A stretch of DNA of 33,020 nucleotides from positions 1 to 33,020 of the forward strand of contig JAOPZA010000208.1 of assembly GCA_025964325.1 (NCBI GenBank). The letters run 5' to 3'. The stretch is from Conexibacter sp. GTDB lineage: Bacteria > Actinomycetota > Thermoleophilia > Solirubrobacterales > Solirubrobacteraceae. Both the position numbers and the translations under genes were made by a program. Shown here piece after piece: positions 1-7,276 of the stretch. Below the pieces are notes generated by a model. The model was given only the letters and a program-made list of their open reading frames with translations, was not told the origin of the DNA and ran no database searches. The number at the start of each line of letters is the position of its first letter. Positions within the stretch are counted from its first letter, which is position 1.

Positions 1-9
1 CAGTTTCGC

Positions 10-954
10 CTAGTCCGCCAGCTGCTCGATCCGGCACTCGGCCGGCGGCTTGTCCTCGCGCCAGCGCTGCACCTTCGCGCCGTGCCGGATCCGCTGACCG
101 CTGACGTGGTCGAAGGAGACCTCGATCACGAGCTCGGGCCGCACCGCGATCCACTCGAGCTCCTTGTCGCTTCTCCAACGGCTCGGCTCGGCGCTGCCGC
201 GCTCGCCGGTCTCGTACGGCGCGAGGCGGCCGACCAGCTCGCGTCTCTCGGCGGCGCGGAAGCCCGAGGTGTGACCGACGACCTGCAGCTCGCCGTCGCC
301 GTCGTAGAGGCCGAGCATCAGCGATCCGACCGTGCCGTCCTCTCTGCCCGGGCGCCAGCCGGCGACGACGACGTCGATCGTGCGCACGCGCTTGATCTTC
401 GCCATCCCGGTGCGCTCGCCGGGCCGGTACGGTGCGGCCAGCTCCTTCGCGATGACGCCCTCGGCGCTCCGCAGCCAGGCCTCCGCCTCGGCGGCGGAAT
501 AGACGATCGGCGTCAGCTCGGCGCCGCCGGGGGCGAGCAGCTCGAGCGCCGCGCGCCGCTCCGTGAAGGAGCGCTCGAAGAGGACGTCGTCGCCGTCGGC
601 CAGCAGGTCGAAGGCGATGAAGCGGGCCGGCGTCTCGCGCGCGAGCTGCGCGATCCGCGACGCTGCCGGGTGGATCCGCTGGGACAGCGCGTCGAAGTCC
701 TGCTGCCCGTCCGCGCTCTCGATCACGATCTCGCCGTCGAGCACGTAGCGGCCGTGCTGCAGCTCGATCTCGGGGAAGTAGCGGTCGAGCGGCTTGCCGC
801 TGCGCGACTGGAGTCTCAGCTCCCGATCATCGACGAACGCGAGCGCACGGAAGCCGTCGAACTTCGGCTCGTATGCCCATCCGGGGCGATCCGGGAGCGT
901 CGTGCGCGAACGCGCGAGCTGGGGTGCGACCGGCGGTGAGAGCGGGAGCGCCAC
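10..954 (-). CDS. ATP-dependent DNA ligase (LigC/LigD ligase-domain type)
   Basis: This 314-residue protein has the nucleotidyltransferase fold of ATP-dependent DNA ligases. The adenylation motif EPKFDGFRA places the AMP-accepting lysine at about residue 31. It is followed by SRSGKPLDRYFPE (motif Ia region), LDGEIVIE (motif III), FIAFDLL (IIIa), EGVIAKE (IV) and MAKIKR (V). The C-terminal third (VVAGWRPG to the end) looks like the OB-fold domain. Such enzymes seal nicks, often in end joining or repair, but no Ku or LigD polymerase/nuclease gene is visible here. The GTG start is supported by GGAGG at 958-962 on the minus strand. The stop lies at the window edge, so the gene is complete. The upstream transporter frame runs 139 bases into it. 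Confidence 0.88.
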   Translation of the reverse strand: MALPLSPPVAPQLARSRTTLPDRPGWAYEPKFDGFRALAFVDDRELRLQSRSGKPLDRYFPEIELQHGRYVLDGEIVIESADGQQDFDALSQRIHPAASRIAQLARETPARFIAFDLLADGDDVLFERSFTERRAALELLAPGGAELTPIVYSAAEAEAWLRSAEGVIAKELAAPYRPGERTGMAKIKRVRTIDVVVAGWRPGREDGTVGSLMLGLYDGDGELQVVGHTSGFRAAERRELVGRLAPYETGERGSAEPSRWRSDKELEWIAVRPELVIEVSFDHVSGQRIRHGAKVQRWREDKPPAECRIEQLAD

Positions 955-1880
955 GATCCTCCGATCCTACCCTGCACCTGCAACACCAGTACCGCGATGA
1001 TGACCGCCGCGCCGCCGAGCAGCTGGACCGGTCCGAGCACCTCGCCGAAGGCGACGAACGCGGCGGCGACCGTGATCGGCGGCTCGAGCGTCGAGAGGAT
1101 GCTCGCGCGCCCCGGCCCGAGCCGCGCGACGCCGCCGAGGAAGGCGGTCAGCGACAGCACCGTCGAGAGCAGCGCGATGACGGCCGCGTAGCCCCACGCG
1201 GCGGCCGGCAGGGCGAGCTGCAGCGTCCCCGATGCGGTCCCGGCCGAGGTGAAGGCGATCGCCGCGCCGCTGCAGACGAGCGCCGCGAACGTGAGCGGAT
1301 GGAGCCGGCCGCCGAGCGCGTCGGCGACGAGCACGTACATCGCGTACATCAGGGCGGCGCCGAGCGCGAGCCCGACGCCGAGCGGGTCGAGCGCGCCGGG
1401 ATCGCCGCCGGCGAGCACCAGCCCGACGCCCGCCGTCGCCAGTCCGAGGGCGACGAAGCGCCGTCGCGAGCCGGACTCGCGTCGCAGCGCGATCGCCCCG
1501 AGGACGACGATCGCCGGATAGCTGAACAGCAGCAGCTCGGCGAGCGACGCGTCGATGCGCGTGAGCGAGGCGTAGAAGAGGCCGGACTCGAGGCTGTAGC
1601 TGCCGAGCCCGATGGCGAGCGCGACCATCCCGATGCGCCAGCTCGGCACGCGCGCGACGCCCTTGTGGAGCGCCAGCAGCCACAGCACCGCGGCCGCGAT
1701 CGCGAAGCGGACGGACAGCAGCGTGACGACGTCCACGCCGGTCGCGTAGGCGAGCTTCGCGACGACGGCCATCGTGCCGAAGCCGGCGGCCGCGAGCGCG
1801 GACATGAGGACGCCCTCGCGCTCGCGCGAGTGGCGCGCCGGCGCCGGCGGGGAGGGGATGGGGGGCGCGGTGAGTGCCAC
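816..1880 (-). CDS. EamA/DMT-family membrane transporter
   Basis: The protein has about ten hydrophobic helices arranged as two EamA repeats, roughly residues 27-165 and 180-305, as in drug/metabolite transporters that usually export small metabolites. The substrate cannot be told. The start is uncertain. GTG at 1880 adds a Pro-rich 25-residue leader without a ribosome site. ATG at 1803-1805 (MSALAAAGFG) has GAGGG upstream and begins just before helix 1. The C terminus is odd: after VLQVQG the frame continues for about 47 Arg/Ser-rich residues that overlap the ligase gene, while another frame has a TAG at 967-969 exactly where a normal EamA protein would end. The gene is divergent from a LysR regulator, an arrangement typical of a regulator and its target exporter. 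Confidence 0.8.
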   Translation of the reverse strand: MALTAPPIPSPPAPARHSREREGVLMSALAAAGFGTMAVVAKLAYATGVDVVTLLSVRFAIAAAVLWLLALHKGVARVPSWRIGMVALAIGLGSYSLESGLFYASLTRIDASLAELLLFSYPAIVVLGAIALRRESGSRRRFVALGLATAGVGLVLAGGDPGALDPLGVGLALGAALMYAMYVLVADALGGRLHPLTFAALVCSGAAIAFTSAGTASGTLQLALPAAAWGYAAVIALLSTVLSLTAFLGGVARLGPGRASILSTLEPPITVAAAFVAFGEVLGPVQLLGGAAVIIAVLVLQVQGRIGGSWRSRSHRRSHPSSRVRARRSRIAPDGHTSRSSTASVRSRSSMIGS

Positions 1881-1890
1881 GCCGACAAGC

Positions 1891-1904
1891 TAGACGATCG
1901 TCTA
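1891..1904. promoter_or_regulatory. 14-bp perfect palindrome, candidate operator
   Basis: TAGACGATCGTCTA is a perfect palindrome in the 70-bp space between the divergent DMT transporter and LysR genes. Its position just upstream of the transporter start suits an operator for the transporter. The bound protein is not known; the neighbouring LysR product is the obvious candidate by location. Confidence 0.5.
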
Positions 1905-1936
1905 ACAATGAACCAGCCTTGATGTGCTTCACTATC

Positions 1937-1953
1937 CATAGGCTCTACCTATG
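1937..1953. promoter_or_regulatory. LysR-type box overlapping the lysR start codon
   Basis: CATAGG and CCTATG form a perfect 6-bp inverted repeat around a 5-bp spacer, and the site contains the T-N11-A spacing known for LysR-type operators (T1939, A1951). The right arm includes the ATG of the LysR gene, so binding there would block its own expression. No Shine-Dalgarno sequence precedes this ATG, which suggests a leaderless or nearly leaderless transcript. Confidence 0.55.
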
Positions 1954-2880
1954 ACGCTGCAGCAGCTCCAGTACTTCCTCGCGGCCGTCGAGCACGGCAC
2001 CTTCAGCGGCGCGGCCGCCGCGCTCTACATGGCCCAGCCGTCGCTCTCGGAGCAGATCCGGCGGCTCGAGTCCGAGCTCGGCGTCGCGCTGTTCGTCCGC
2101 GCCGGCCGGCGGCTCGTGCTGACGGAGGCCGGGCGCGCGCTGCGGCCCGAGGCCGAGCGCACGCTGGCGGCCGCCGCCCGGGCCGCGGCCTCGGTCGCGG
2201 AGGTGCGCGAGCTGACCGGCGGCACGGCGACGATCGGCACCTTCGGCGAGGCACCCAACTGGCTGATCGGCAACGTCGTCGCGACCTTCCGCCGGCGCCA
2301 CCCCGGCGTGCGCGTGCGCGTGATCGGCCTGAACTCCAGCGAGGTCGCCGACGAGGTCCGCGAGGGTCGGATCGAGGCCGGGCTGGTCGTGCTGCCGATC
2401 GACGACGCCGGGCTCGACGTGCGACCCGTGATGACGAGCGAGCTGCTCTACGCGAGCGCCGACGAGGAGCGCCTGCGCGCCCCGATCGCGGTCGAGCGGC
2501 TGGCCGAGGTCCCACTGATCCTCTACGACGCGCGCTGGGGCTCGGACGACCCGACGCGCCGCGCGCTGCTCGAGCGCGCGCAGCTGGCGGGCGTGCGGCT
2601 CGAGCCGGCGATCGAGGTCGAGGAGCTCGGCAGCGCGCTGGACCTCGCCGCCCGCGGCCTCGGCGACACCGTCATCTCGCAGGTCACGACGGTGCGCCGC
2701 GGCGCGCTCCCGAGCGCGCTCGGGCTGGTCCCGTTCGCCGAGCCGCTGTACGAGACCTTCGCCTTCATCTCGCGCCGCGACGCCCAGCTCTCGCCCGCCA
2801 CGCGCGAGCTGGTCGCGCTCGCCGAGCAGCAGCTCGCGACCCTGGCCGAACGCAGCGGCGGCGCCGTCTCGCTGCACTGA
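1951..2880 (+). CDS. LysR-family transcriptional regulator
   Basis: This 309-residue protein has the standard LysR plan. Residues 1-60 form the winged helix-turn-helix (LQQLQYFLAAVEHGTFSGAA, then QPSLSEQIRRLESELGVALF). A linker helix follows, and residues from about 90 to 300 form a periplasmic-binding-like effector domain beginning near TATIGTFGEAPNW. It probably controls the divergent DMT transporter and itself, given the two dyads in the shared 70-bp promoter region. The effector cannot be predicted. The ATG has no ribosome binding site and lies inside an inverted repeat. Codon use is strongly GC-biased, and I noticed no AGA arginine codon, unlike several neighbours. Confidence 0.9.
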   Translation: MTLQQLQYFLAAVEHGTFSGAAAALYMAQPSLSEQIRRLESELGVALFVRAGRRLVLTEAGRALRPEAERTLAAAARAAASVAEVRELTGGTATIGTFGEAPNWLIGNVVATFRRRHPGVRVRVIGLNSSEVADEVREGRIEAGLVVLPIDDAGLDVRPVMTSELLYASADEERLRAPIAVERLAEVPLILYDARWGSDDPTRRALLERAQLAGVRLEPAIEVEELGSALDLAARGLGDTVISQVTTVRRGALPSALGLVPFAEPLYETFAFISRRDAQLSPATRELVALAEQQLATLAERSGGAVSLH

Positions 2881-2937
2881 GCCGCCGGCCGCGACGGGCA
2901 GCGGCGGCGTGGAACTCGCGGCCCGCCACCGACCGTC

Positions 2938-2949
2938 TACGATCCGCCT
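2938..2949 (+). promoter_or_regulatory. candidate -10 element for a leaderless GTG start
   Basis: TACGAT at 2938-2943 resembles an actinobacterial -10 hexamer and lies six bases before the GTG at 2950, so transcription would begin at or next to the start codon. No Shine-Dalgarno sequence is present. I could not identify a convincing -35 element. Confidence 0.4.
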
Positions 2950-3669
2950 GTGTCGCAGACCCCAGAGCACGTGACGGTCGCGGAGGAGGAGTACCTCCAG
3001 ACGCTCTACTGGCTGTTCGAGGCGGGGCTCCCGATGACCGGCGCGAACGTCGCCCGTGCGATGCAGCTGTCCGCGCCGACGGTCCACGAGATGATCGGCC
3101 GGCTCGAGAAGGACGGCTACATCAGCCGCGCGAGAGACCGCTCGATCGCCTTCACCGACTCCGGTCGCCGCCACGCGGAGGAGATCACGAGCCGCCACCG
3201 CCTGATCGAGCGGTTCCTGACCGACGTCGTCGGCGTCCCGTGGGACGACGTGCACGAGGAGGCCGAGCACATGGAGCACGCGATGACGCCGCGCTTCGAG
3301 GCCTACGTGCGCTCGGCCGTCGGCGACGCCGCCACCTGCCCGCACGGCCATCCGATCAAGGTCGGCGAGCGCGTCATCGGCGTCCCGCTGGCCGACTGCG
3401 AGATCGGCGCGAGCGTCACGATCCTGCGGCTCGAGAACGAGGCCGAGGACCTGCTCCACTACCTCAAGCGCGCCGGGATCGAGCCGGGCCGCGAGGGCAC
3501 CGTCGCCGCCAGCGACGCCGAGCACGTCACCGTCGACGCCGCCGGCGAGCCCCTGACGATCACCAGAAGCGTCGCGGAGACCGTCGCCGTCCTGGCCGAT
3601 CCCTCGCCCCCGCCGCGCACCGCGCTCCCGGCCCAGCTGGTGCTGGGCAGAGAACGTTATGGTCGTTGA
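2950..3669 (+). CDS. DtxR/IdeR/MntR-family metal-dependent repressor
   Basis: The 239-residue product has the three-part plan of DtxR-family repressors. An N-terminal winged helix-turn-helix (VARAMQLSAPTVHEMIGRLE, about residues 36-55) is followed by a metal-binding/dimerisation region (HRLIERFL, then EEAEHMEH) with the conserved CPHGHPI segment near residue 135. The C-terminal part, from about residue 150, resembles the SH3/FeoA-like domain of the longer IdeR type. Such proteins bind Fe(II) or Mn(II) and repress uptake genes. Which metal applies cannot be decided here, and no metal transporter is adjacent. The 15 bases ending just past its stop codon are repeated in tandem, and the second copy forms one arm of the terminator hairpin. 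Confidence 0.88.
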   Translation: MSQTPEHVTVAEEEYLQTLYWLFEAGLPMTGANVARAMQLSAPTVHEMIGRLEKDGYISRARDRSIAFTDSGRRHAEEITSRHRLIERFLTDVVGVPWDDVHEEAEHMEHAMTPRFEAYVRSAVGDAATCPHGHPIKVGERVIGVPLADCEIGASVTILRLENEAEDLLHYLKRAGIEPGREGTVAASDAEHVTVDAAGEPLTITRSVAETVAVLADPSPPPRTALPAQLVLGRERYGR

Positions 3670-3690
3670 GCTCGCGGTCGTTGAGCTCGC
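3661..3690 (+). repeat. 15-bp tandem duplication across the DtxR-family stop codon
   Basis: GGTCGTTGAGCTCGC occurs at 3661-3675 and again, without mismatch, at 3676-3690. The first copy holds the last codons and the TGA. The second copy is non-coding and supplies the left arm of the hairpin at 3679-3709. Confidence 0.85.
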
Positions 3691-3709
3691 GCAGGGCGCT
3701 CGCTCAACG
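3679..3709. terminator. hairpin between convergent genes
   Basis: CGTTGAGC (3679-3686) pairs with GCTCAACG (3702-3709). Inside, after a 2x2 mismatch, GCGC pairs with GCGC around an AGG loop. There is no U-tract, so it would be a stem-type terminator or RNA end-protecting structure. It lies just after the DtxR-family gene and faces the convergent aminotransferase gene. Confidence 0.6.
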
Positions 3710-3719
3710 ATCGCTGGTG

Positions 3720-3736
3720 TTCGCGCAGAGCGCGAA
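3720..3736. terminator. second hairpin between the same convergent genes
   Basis: TTCGCGC (3720-3726) and GCGCGAA (3730-3736) are a perfect 7-bp inverted repeat with a 3-base loop. It lies 19 bases beyond the aminotransferase stop and could serve as its terminator. Confidence 0.55.
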
Positions 3737-3754
3737 ACCTGCGGCCGCTGATCC

Positions 3755-4861
3755 TCAGGCGTTGACGGTTCCGAGCGAGCGGACGGCGTCGGCGAGGCGC
3801 TTGACGCCCTCGTCGATCTGCTCGACGGTGACGCCGGAGTAGGCGAGCCGGAAGGCGTTCTCGCCGCCCTCGATCAGGAAGTCGGTGCCCTTCACGATCT
3901 GGACGCCGCGGTCGGCGGCGGCGCGGAAGAGCGCTTCGCCGTCGCTGCCCTCCGGCAGCTCGACCCAGAGGAAGTAGCCGCCCTGCGGCTCGACGAAGCG
4001 CGCCTCCGGCAGCTCGCGCCGCAGCGCGCCGGTGAGGGCGGCCGCGCGCTCGCCGAGCGCCTGCTTGACGGTCTCGACCGAGCGGTCGAGGGCGCCGCTG
4101 CGGCAGAACTCGTTGACGATCGACTGCGCGACCATGTTCGGCGAGATGTAGGTGTTGGTCGCCAGCTTCGCGATCCGCGCGATCAGCTTCTCAGGGCCGA
4201 CGAGGTAGCCGACGCGGATGCCGGGGCAGACCGTCTTCGAGAAGGAGGACGCGTAGACGACCTTGTCGGCGCCGTCGAGCGACAGCATCGTCGGCAGCGT
4301 CTCGCCGCTGAAGCGCAGCGACACGTACGGGTCGTCTTCGAAGATCGTGAAGCCGTGCTGGGCGGCGAGCGCGACGAGGTCGCGCCGCTTCGCCTCGGAG
4401 AGCGTGTAGCCGGCCGGGTTCTGGAAGTTCGGGATCAGGTGGGCGAGCCGGGGAGTGACGCCCTCGGCGATCAGCTGCTCGATGCCGCCGACGTCGATCC
4501 CGTCGGTCTCCAGCTCGATCGGCCGCAGGTCGGCGCCGCGCGAGCGCAGCGACAGCAGCGTGCGGTCGTAGGTCGGCCGCTCGACGACGACGACGTCGTC
4601 GGGCTCGACGAGCGCCTCGAACAGGAACGCGTCGGCCTGCATCGAGCCGTTCGTGACGATCACCTGCTCGGGGGCGACCTCGTGGCGCTCCGCGATCCAC
4701 GCGCGCAGCGGTCTGTAGCCGATCGACGTGCCGTACGAGAAGGTGCCGGCCGGATCGTTCGAGAAGGCGCGATCGGCGGCGGCGCGGAGGCCCTCGACGT
4801 CGATGATGTCGAGCGACGGGGCGCCGCGTGCGAAGGAGATCGGAGCGGGTTCGGAAGCCAT
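3755..4861 (-). CDS. PLP-dependent aminotransferase, class I/II (LysN/MocR-like catalytic domain)
   Basis: The 368-residue protein is a fold-type I aminotransferase. FARGAPSLDIID near the N terminus, the NGSMQADAF cofactor region (about 71-79), NFQNPAGYTLS (about 145-155), FEDDPY (about 174-179) and SFSKTVCPGIRVGY carry the usual conserved positions. The PLP-binding lysine is at about residue 209. The closest types by motif are 2-aminoadipate/aromatic aminotransferases and the catalytic half of MocR regulators, but there is no N-terminal GntR domain. The substrate is not determined. ATG at 4861 is chosen because the fold begins there and GGAG stands just upstream. The longer open frame to 4990 would read Arg-rich sequence through the repeat region. 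Confidence 0.85.
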   Translation of the reverse strand: MASEPAPISFARGAPSLDIIDVEGLRAAADRAFSNDPAGTFSYGTSIGYRPLRAWIAERHEVAPEQVIVTNGSMQADAFLFEALVEPDDVVVVERPTYDRTLLSLRSRGADLRPIELETDGIDVGGIEQLIAEGVTPRLAHLIPNFQNPAGYTLSEAKRRDLVALAAQHGFTIFEDDPYVSLRFSGETLPTMLSLDGADKVVYASSFSKTVCPGIRVGYLVGPEKLIARIAKLATNTYISPNMVAQSIVNEFCRSGALDRSVETVKQALGERAAALTGALRRELPEARFVEPQGGYFLWVELPEGSDGEALFRAAADRGVQIVKGTDFLIEGGENAFRLAYSGVTVEQIDEGVKRLADAVRSLGTVNA

Positions 4862-4906
4862 GACTCCGAGCTTACGCAACCGCGGCCACCCACGTCGCCG
4901 AGGCGC

Positions 4907-5010
4907 AAGGGATCGCGTCGGCGCGGGATCAGGCTTGCAGCTACCCGCGATCGCCCGCCGACGTGTCGAAACGCCGGCGCGTGTGGACACGATCGCAATG
5001 GAATCGCGTC
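4907..5010. repeat. 104-bp tandem repeat, copy 1
   Basis: This is the first of two adjacent 104-bp units that differ at only two bases. It lies between sucD and the aminotransferase gene and has no plausible coding role. It may contain the aminotransferase promoter, but I found no clear -10/-35 pair. Confidence 0.9.
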
Positions 5011-5114
5011 AAGGGATCGCGTCGGCGCGGGATCAGGCTTGCAGCTACCCGCGATCGCCCGCCGAGGTGTCGAAACGCCGGCGCGTGTGGACGCGATCGC
5101 AATGGAATCGCGTC
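5011..5114. repeat. 104-bp tandem repeat, copy 2
   Basis: This is the second copy, directly adjoining copy 1, with a C-to-G and an A-to-G difference. Its last bases (GGAATCGC at 5104-5111) form a hairpin arm with the 15-bp repeat that follows. Confidence 0.9.
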
Positions 5115-5123
5115 AGCGATTCC
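5104..5123 (-). terminator. hairpin downstream of sucD
   Basis: GGAATCGC (5104-5111) and GCGATTCC (5116-5123) are a perfect 8-bp inverted repeat with a 4-base loop, 20 bases past the sucD stop. One arm comes from the 104-bp repeat and the other from the 15-bp repeat. No U-tract follows. Confidence 0.55.
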
Positions 5124-5153
5124 ACCGTCAGCGATTCCACCGTCAGCGATTCC
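5115..5153. repeat. 15-bp repeat, 2.6 copies, running into the sucD 3' end
   Basis: AGCGATTCCACCGTC occurs at 5115-5129 and 5130-5144, followed by a partial unit (AGCGATTCC) at 5145-5153. Read on the minus strand, the partial unit is the end of sucD, and its TGA is at 5143-5145. The gene tail has therefore been duplicated in tandem beyond the stop codon. Confidence 0.85.
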
Positions 5154-6021
5154 CCAGGATCTGCATTGCCAGCTCGGCCGTCTCGGTCGGCGTTCTGCCG
5201 ACGCGCACGCCCTTCGCCTCCAGCGCCTCCTGCTTGGCTCTGGCGGTGCCGGCGGTTCCGGACACGATCGCGCCGGCGTGGCCCATCGTCTTGCCGGGCG
5301 GGGCGGTGAAGCCGGCGATGTAGGCGACGACGGGCTTCGTCACGTTGGCGGCGATGTACTCGGCCGCCTCCTCCTCGGCGCTGCCGCCGATCTCGCCGGA
5401 CATCACGATCAGCTCGGTCTCGGGGTCGGCCTCGAACAGCGCGATGATGTCGATGAAGCTGGAGCCCGGGACGGGGTCGCCGCCGATCCCGACGATCGAC
5501 GAGTTGCCGAAGCCGCGCTGGGCCAGCTCGTTGCCGATCTGGTAGGTCAGCGTGCCGGAGCGCGAGACGACGCCGACGTTGCCCTGCTTGAAGAACGACG
5601 CTGGGATGATGCCGACGCTCGCCTTGCCGGGCGACAGGATGCCGGGGCAGTTGGGGCCGACGAGCGTGACGTTCGGGTTGCGCTTCAGGTGCGTGTAGAC
5701 GCGCAGCTCGTCGTGCGCGGGTATCCCCTCGGTGATCGCGATGATCAGCGAGATGCCGGCCTCCTCGGCCTCGAGGATCGAGTCGGCGGCGAAGCGCGGC
5801 GGCACGAAGATCATCGCCGTGTTCGCGCCCTGCTCCTCGACCGCCTCGGCGAGCGTGTTGAAGACCGGGATCCCCTCGACGTCCTGGCCGCCCTTGCCGG
5901 GCGTCACGCCGGCGACCACCTGGGTTCCGTAGCGCCGGTTGTTGAGCGCGTGGAACGTGCCCTCGCGACCGGTGATGCCGGTGACGACGAGGCGGGTGTC
6001 GGTGCCGACCAGGACGCTCAT
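5143..6021 (-). CDS. sucD: succinyl-CoA ligase (ADP/GDP-forming), alpha subunit
   Basis: The 292-residue protein has the CoA-binding Rossmann domain at the N terminus ([20 protein letters not shown]) and the ligase domain with [12 protein letters not shown] and [10 protein letters not shown]. The motif GHAGAIVSG places the phosphorylated histidine at about residue 248. With SucC it interconverts succinyl-CoA and succinate in the citric acid cycle, with substrate-level phosphorylation. It starts at ATG 6021, overlaps the sucC stop by four bases (ATGA), and has GGGAG seven bases upstream. Longer open reading in the same frame covers sucC in a wrong frame and is not real. Its last bases form part of a tandem repeat. 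Confidence 0.97.
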   Translation of the reverse strand: MSVLVGTDTRLVVTGITGREGTFHALNNRRYGTQVVAGVTPGKGGQDVEGIPVFNTLAEAVEEQGANTAMIFVPPRFAADSILEAEEAGISLIIAITEGIPAHDELRVYTHLKRNPNVTLVGPNCPGILSPGKASVGIIPASFFKQGNVGVVSRSGTLTYQIGNELAQRGFGNSSIVGIGGDPVPGSSFIDIIALFEADPETELIVMSGEIGGSAEEEAAEYIAANVTKPVVAYIAGFTAPPGKTMGHAGAIVSGTAGTARAKQEALEAKGVRVGRTPTETAELAMQILGNR

Positions 6022-7175
6022 GCCGCCGCTCCCGCGTTCGCTGCCAGTTCGACGACCTTCTCGGCCGCCTCGTTCATCGTCGTGGCGGTGTGGACGTTCG
6101 GCAGGTTCGCCTCGGCCAGCAGTCGGCGTCCCTCGACGTCGTTCGTGCCGTCGAGGCGGACGACGAACGGGACCGTCGGCTTGACGACGTCGAAGGCCTC
6201 GATCAGGCCCTTCGCGACCTCGTCGCAGCGGGTGATCCCGCCGAAGATGTTGAACAGCACGGCCTTGACCTTCTCGTCGGAGAGGATCACCTCGACGGCC
6301 GAGACGATCGCGTCGGCCTTCGATCCTCCGCCGGCGTCGAGGAAGTTGGCGGGTGCGCCCCCGGCCAGCGCGACGACGTCGAGCGTCGACATCACGAGCC
6401 CGGCGCCGTTGCCGAGGATCCCGATGTCGCCTTCGAGCTTCACGTAGGTGAGACCGCGCTCGTGCGCCATCTGCTCCTGCGCGTCCTCTGCGGAGGGATC
6501 GCGCAGCGCGGCGTTGTCGGCGTGGCGGTAGAGCGAGTTGTCGTCCAGCGTGACCTTCGCGTCGAGCGCGCGCACGTCTCGCTCCGGCGTGACGATCAGC
6601 GGGTTGACCTCGACCAGCATCGCCTCCTCGGCGACGAAGGCGGCGTACAGCTTCGCCAGCATCGCCCCGACCGGGCGGATCAGGTCGGCGTCGATGCCGG
6701 CCGCGAAGGCGAGCCGGCGGCCGTGGAAGTCCTGGAAGCCGAGCAGCGGGTCGACGTGCAGTCTCGCGAGCGCCTCGGGGTTCTCCTCCGCGACCTGCTC
6801 GATCTCGACGCCGCCCTCCTTGGAGAGCATCACGAGCGGCGCCTTCGCGGCGCGGTCGAAGACGATCGACGCGTAGTACTCGGCGGCGATCTGCGACGCC
6901 TCCTCGATCCACACCTCGTGGACGGTGAAGCCCTTGATGTCCATCCCGAGGATCGAGCGAGCGTGCTGCTCGGCCTCGGCGCGGTCCTTGGCGACTCTGA
7001 TGCCGCCGGCCTTGCCGCGTCCGCCGATCAGGACCTGCGCCTTGACGACGCACGGGTAGCCGATCTGATCGGCGGCGGCGACGGCCTGCTCGACGGTGCT
7101 CGCCGGCTGGCCCGACGGCACCGGGATCGCGTGGCGGGCGAACAGCTGCTTGCCTTGATATTCGAGCAGGTCCAT
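6018..7175 (-). CDS. sucC: succinyl-CoA ligase (ADP/GDP-forming), beta subunit
   Basis: The 385-residue protein is full length for SucC. It begins MDLLEYQGKQLFARHAIPVP, typical of the family, and carries an ATP-grasp domain (VVKAQVLIGGRGKAGGI, about residues 40-57). The C-terminal ligase domain has ILGNGAGLVMSTLD, NFLDAGGGS and FNIFGGITRCDEVA, which bind the CoA/succinyl-phosphate side. It is the first gene of the sucC-sucD pair. The ATG at 7175 lacks a strong ribosome site; a possible -10 TATAGA stands 13 bases upstream. The gene is divergent from a HAD hydrolase with a 101-bp space between them. Confidence 0.97.
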   Translation of the reverse strand: MDLLEYQGKQLFARHAIPVPSGQPASTVEQAVAAADQIGYPCVVKAQVLIGGRGKAGGIRVAKDRAEAEQHARSILGMDIKGFTVHEVWIEEASQIAAEYYASIVFDRAAKAPLVMLSKEGGVEIEQVAEENPEALARLHVDPLLGFQDFHGRRLAFAAGIDADLIRPVGAMLAKLYAAFVAEEAMLVEVNPLIVTPERDVRALDAKVTLDDNSLYRHADNAALRDPSAEDAQEQMAHERGLTYVKLEGDIGILGNGAGLVMSTLDVVALAGGAPANFLDAGGGSKADAIVSAVEVILSDEKVKAVLFNIFGGITRCDEVAKGLIEAFDVVKPTVPFVVRLDGTNDVEGRRLLAEANLPNVHTATTMNEAAEKVVELAANAGAAA

Positions 7176-7276
7176 AGCGGCGCCGGACTCTATACAAACG
7201 CCGCTGCGTCGCGTCGCGAGGCGCCCAAGGGGGCACGCGACGCCGGAACGCCGCGAACAGGCATAATGCGCCTCCG
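7176..7276. promoter_or_regulatory. divergent promoter region between sucC and a HAD gene
   Basis: On the minus strand TATAGA (7189-7194) is a candidate -10 for sucC. On the plus strand CATAAT (7262-7267) is a candidate -10 only nine bases before the HAD start codon. Between them an 8-bp inverted repeat, GCGTCGCG (7211-7218) and CGCGACGC (7236-7243), encloses a second short dyad. No clear -35 hexamers were found. Confidence 0.4.

Noticed and set aside
4907-5153. CRISPR-like array
   Set aside because: The repeats are directly adjacent, without unique spacers, and no cas gene is present.
4862-5309. Plus-strand open frames through the tandem repeat block
   Set aside because: They read the repeats into the antisense of sucD, have no ribosome site and no recognisable domain.
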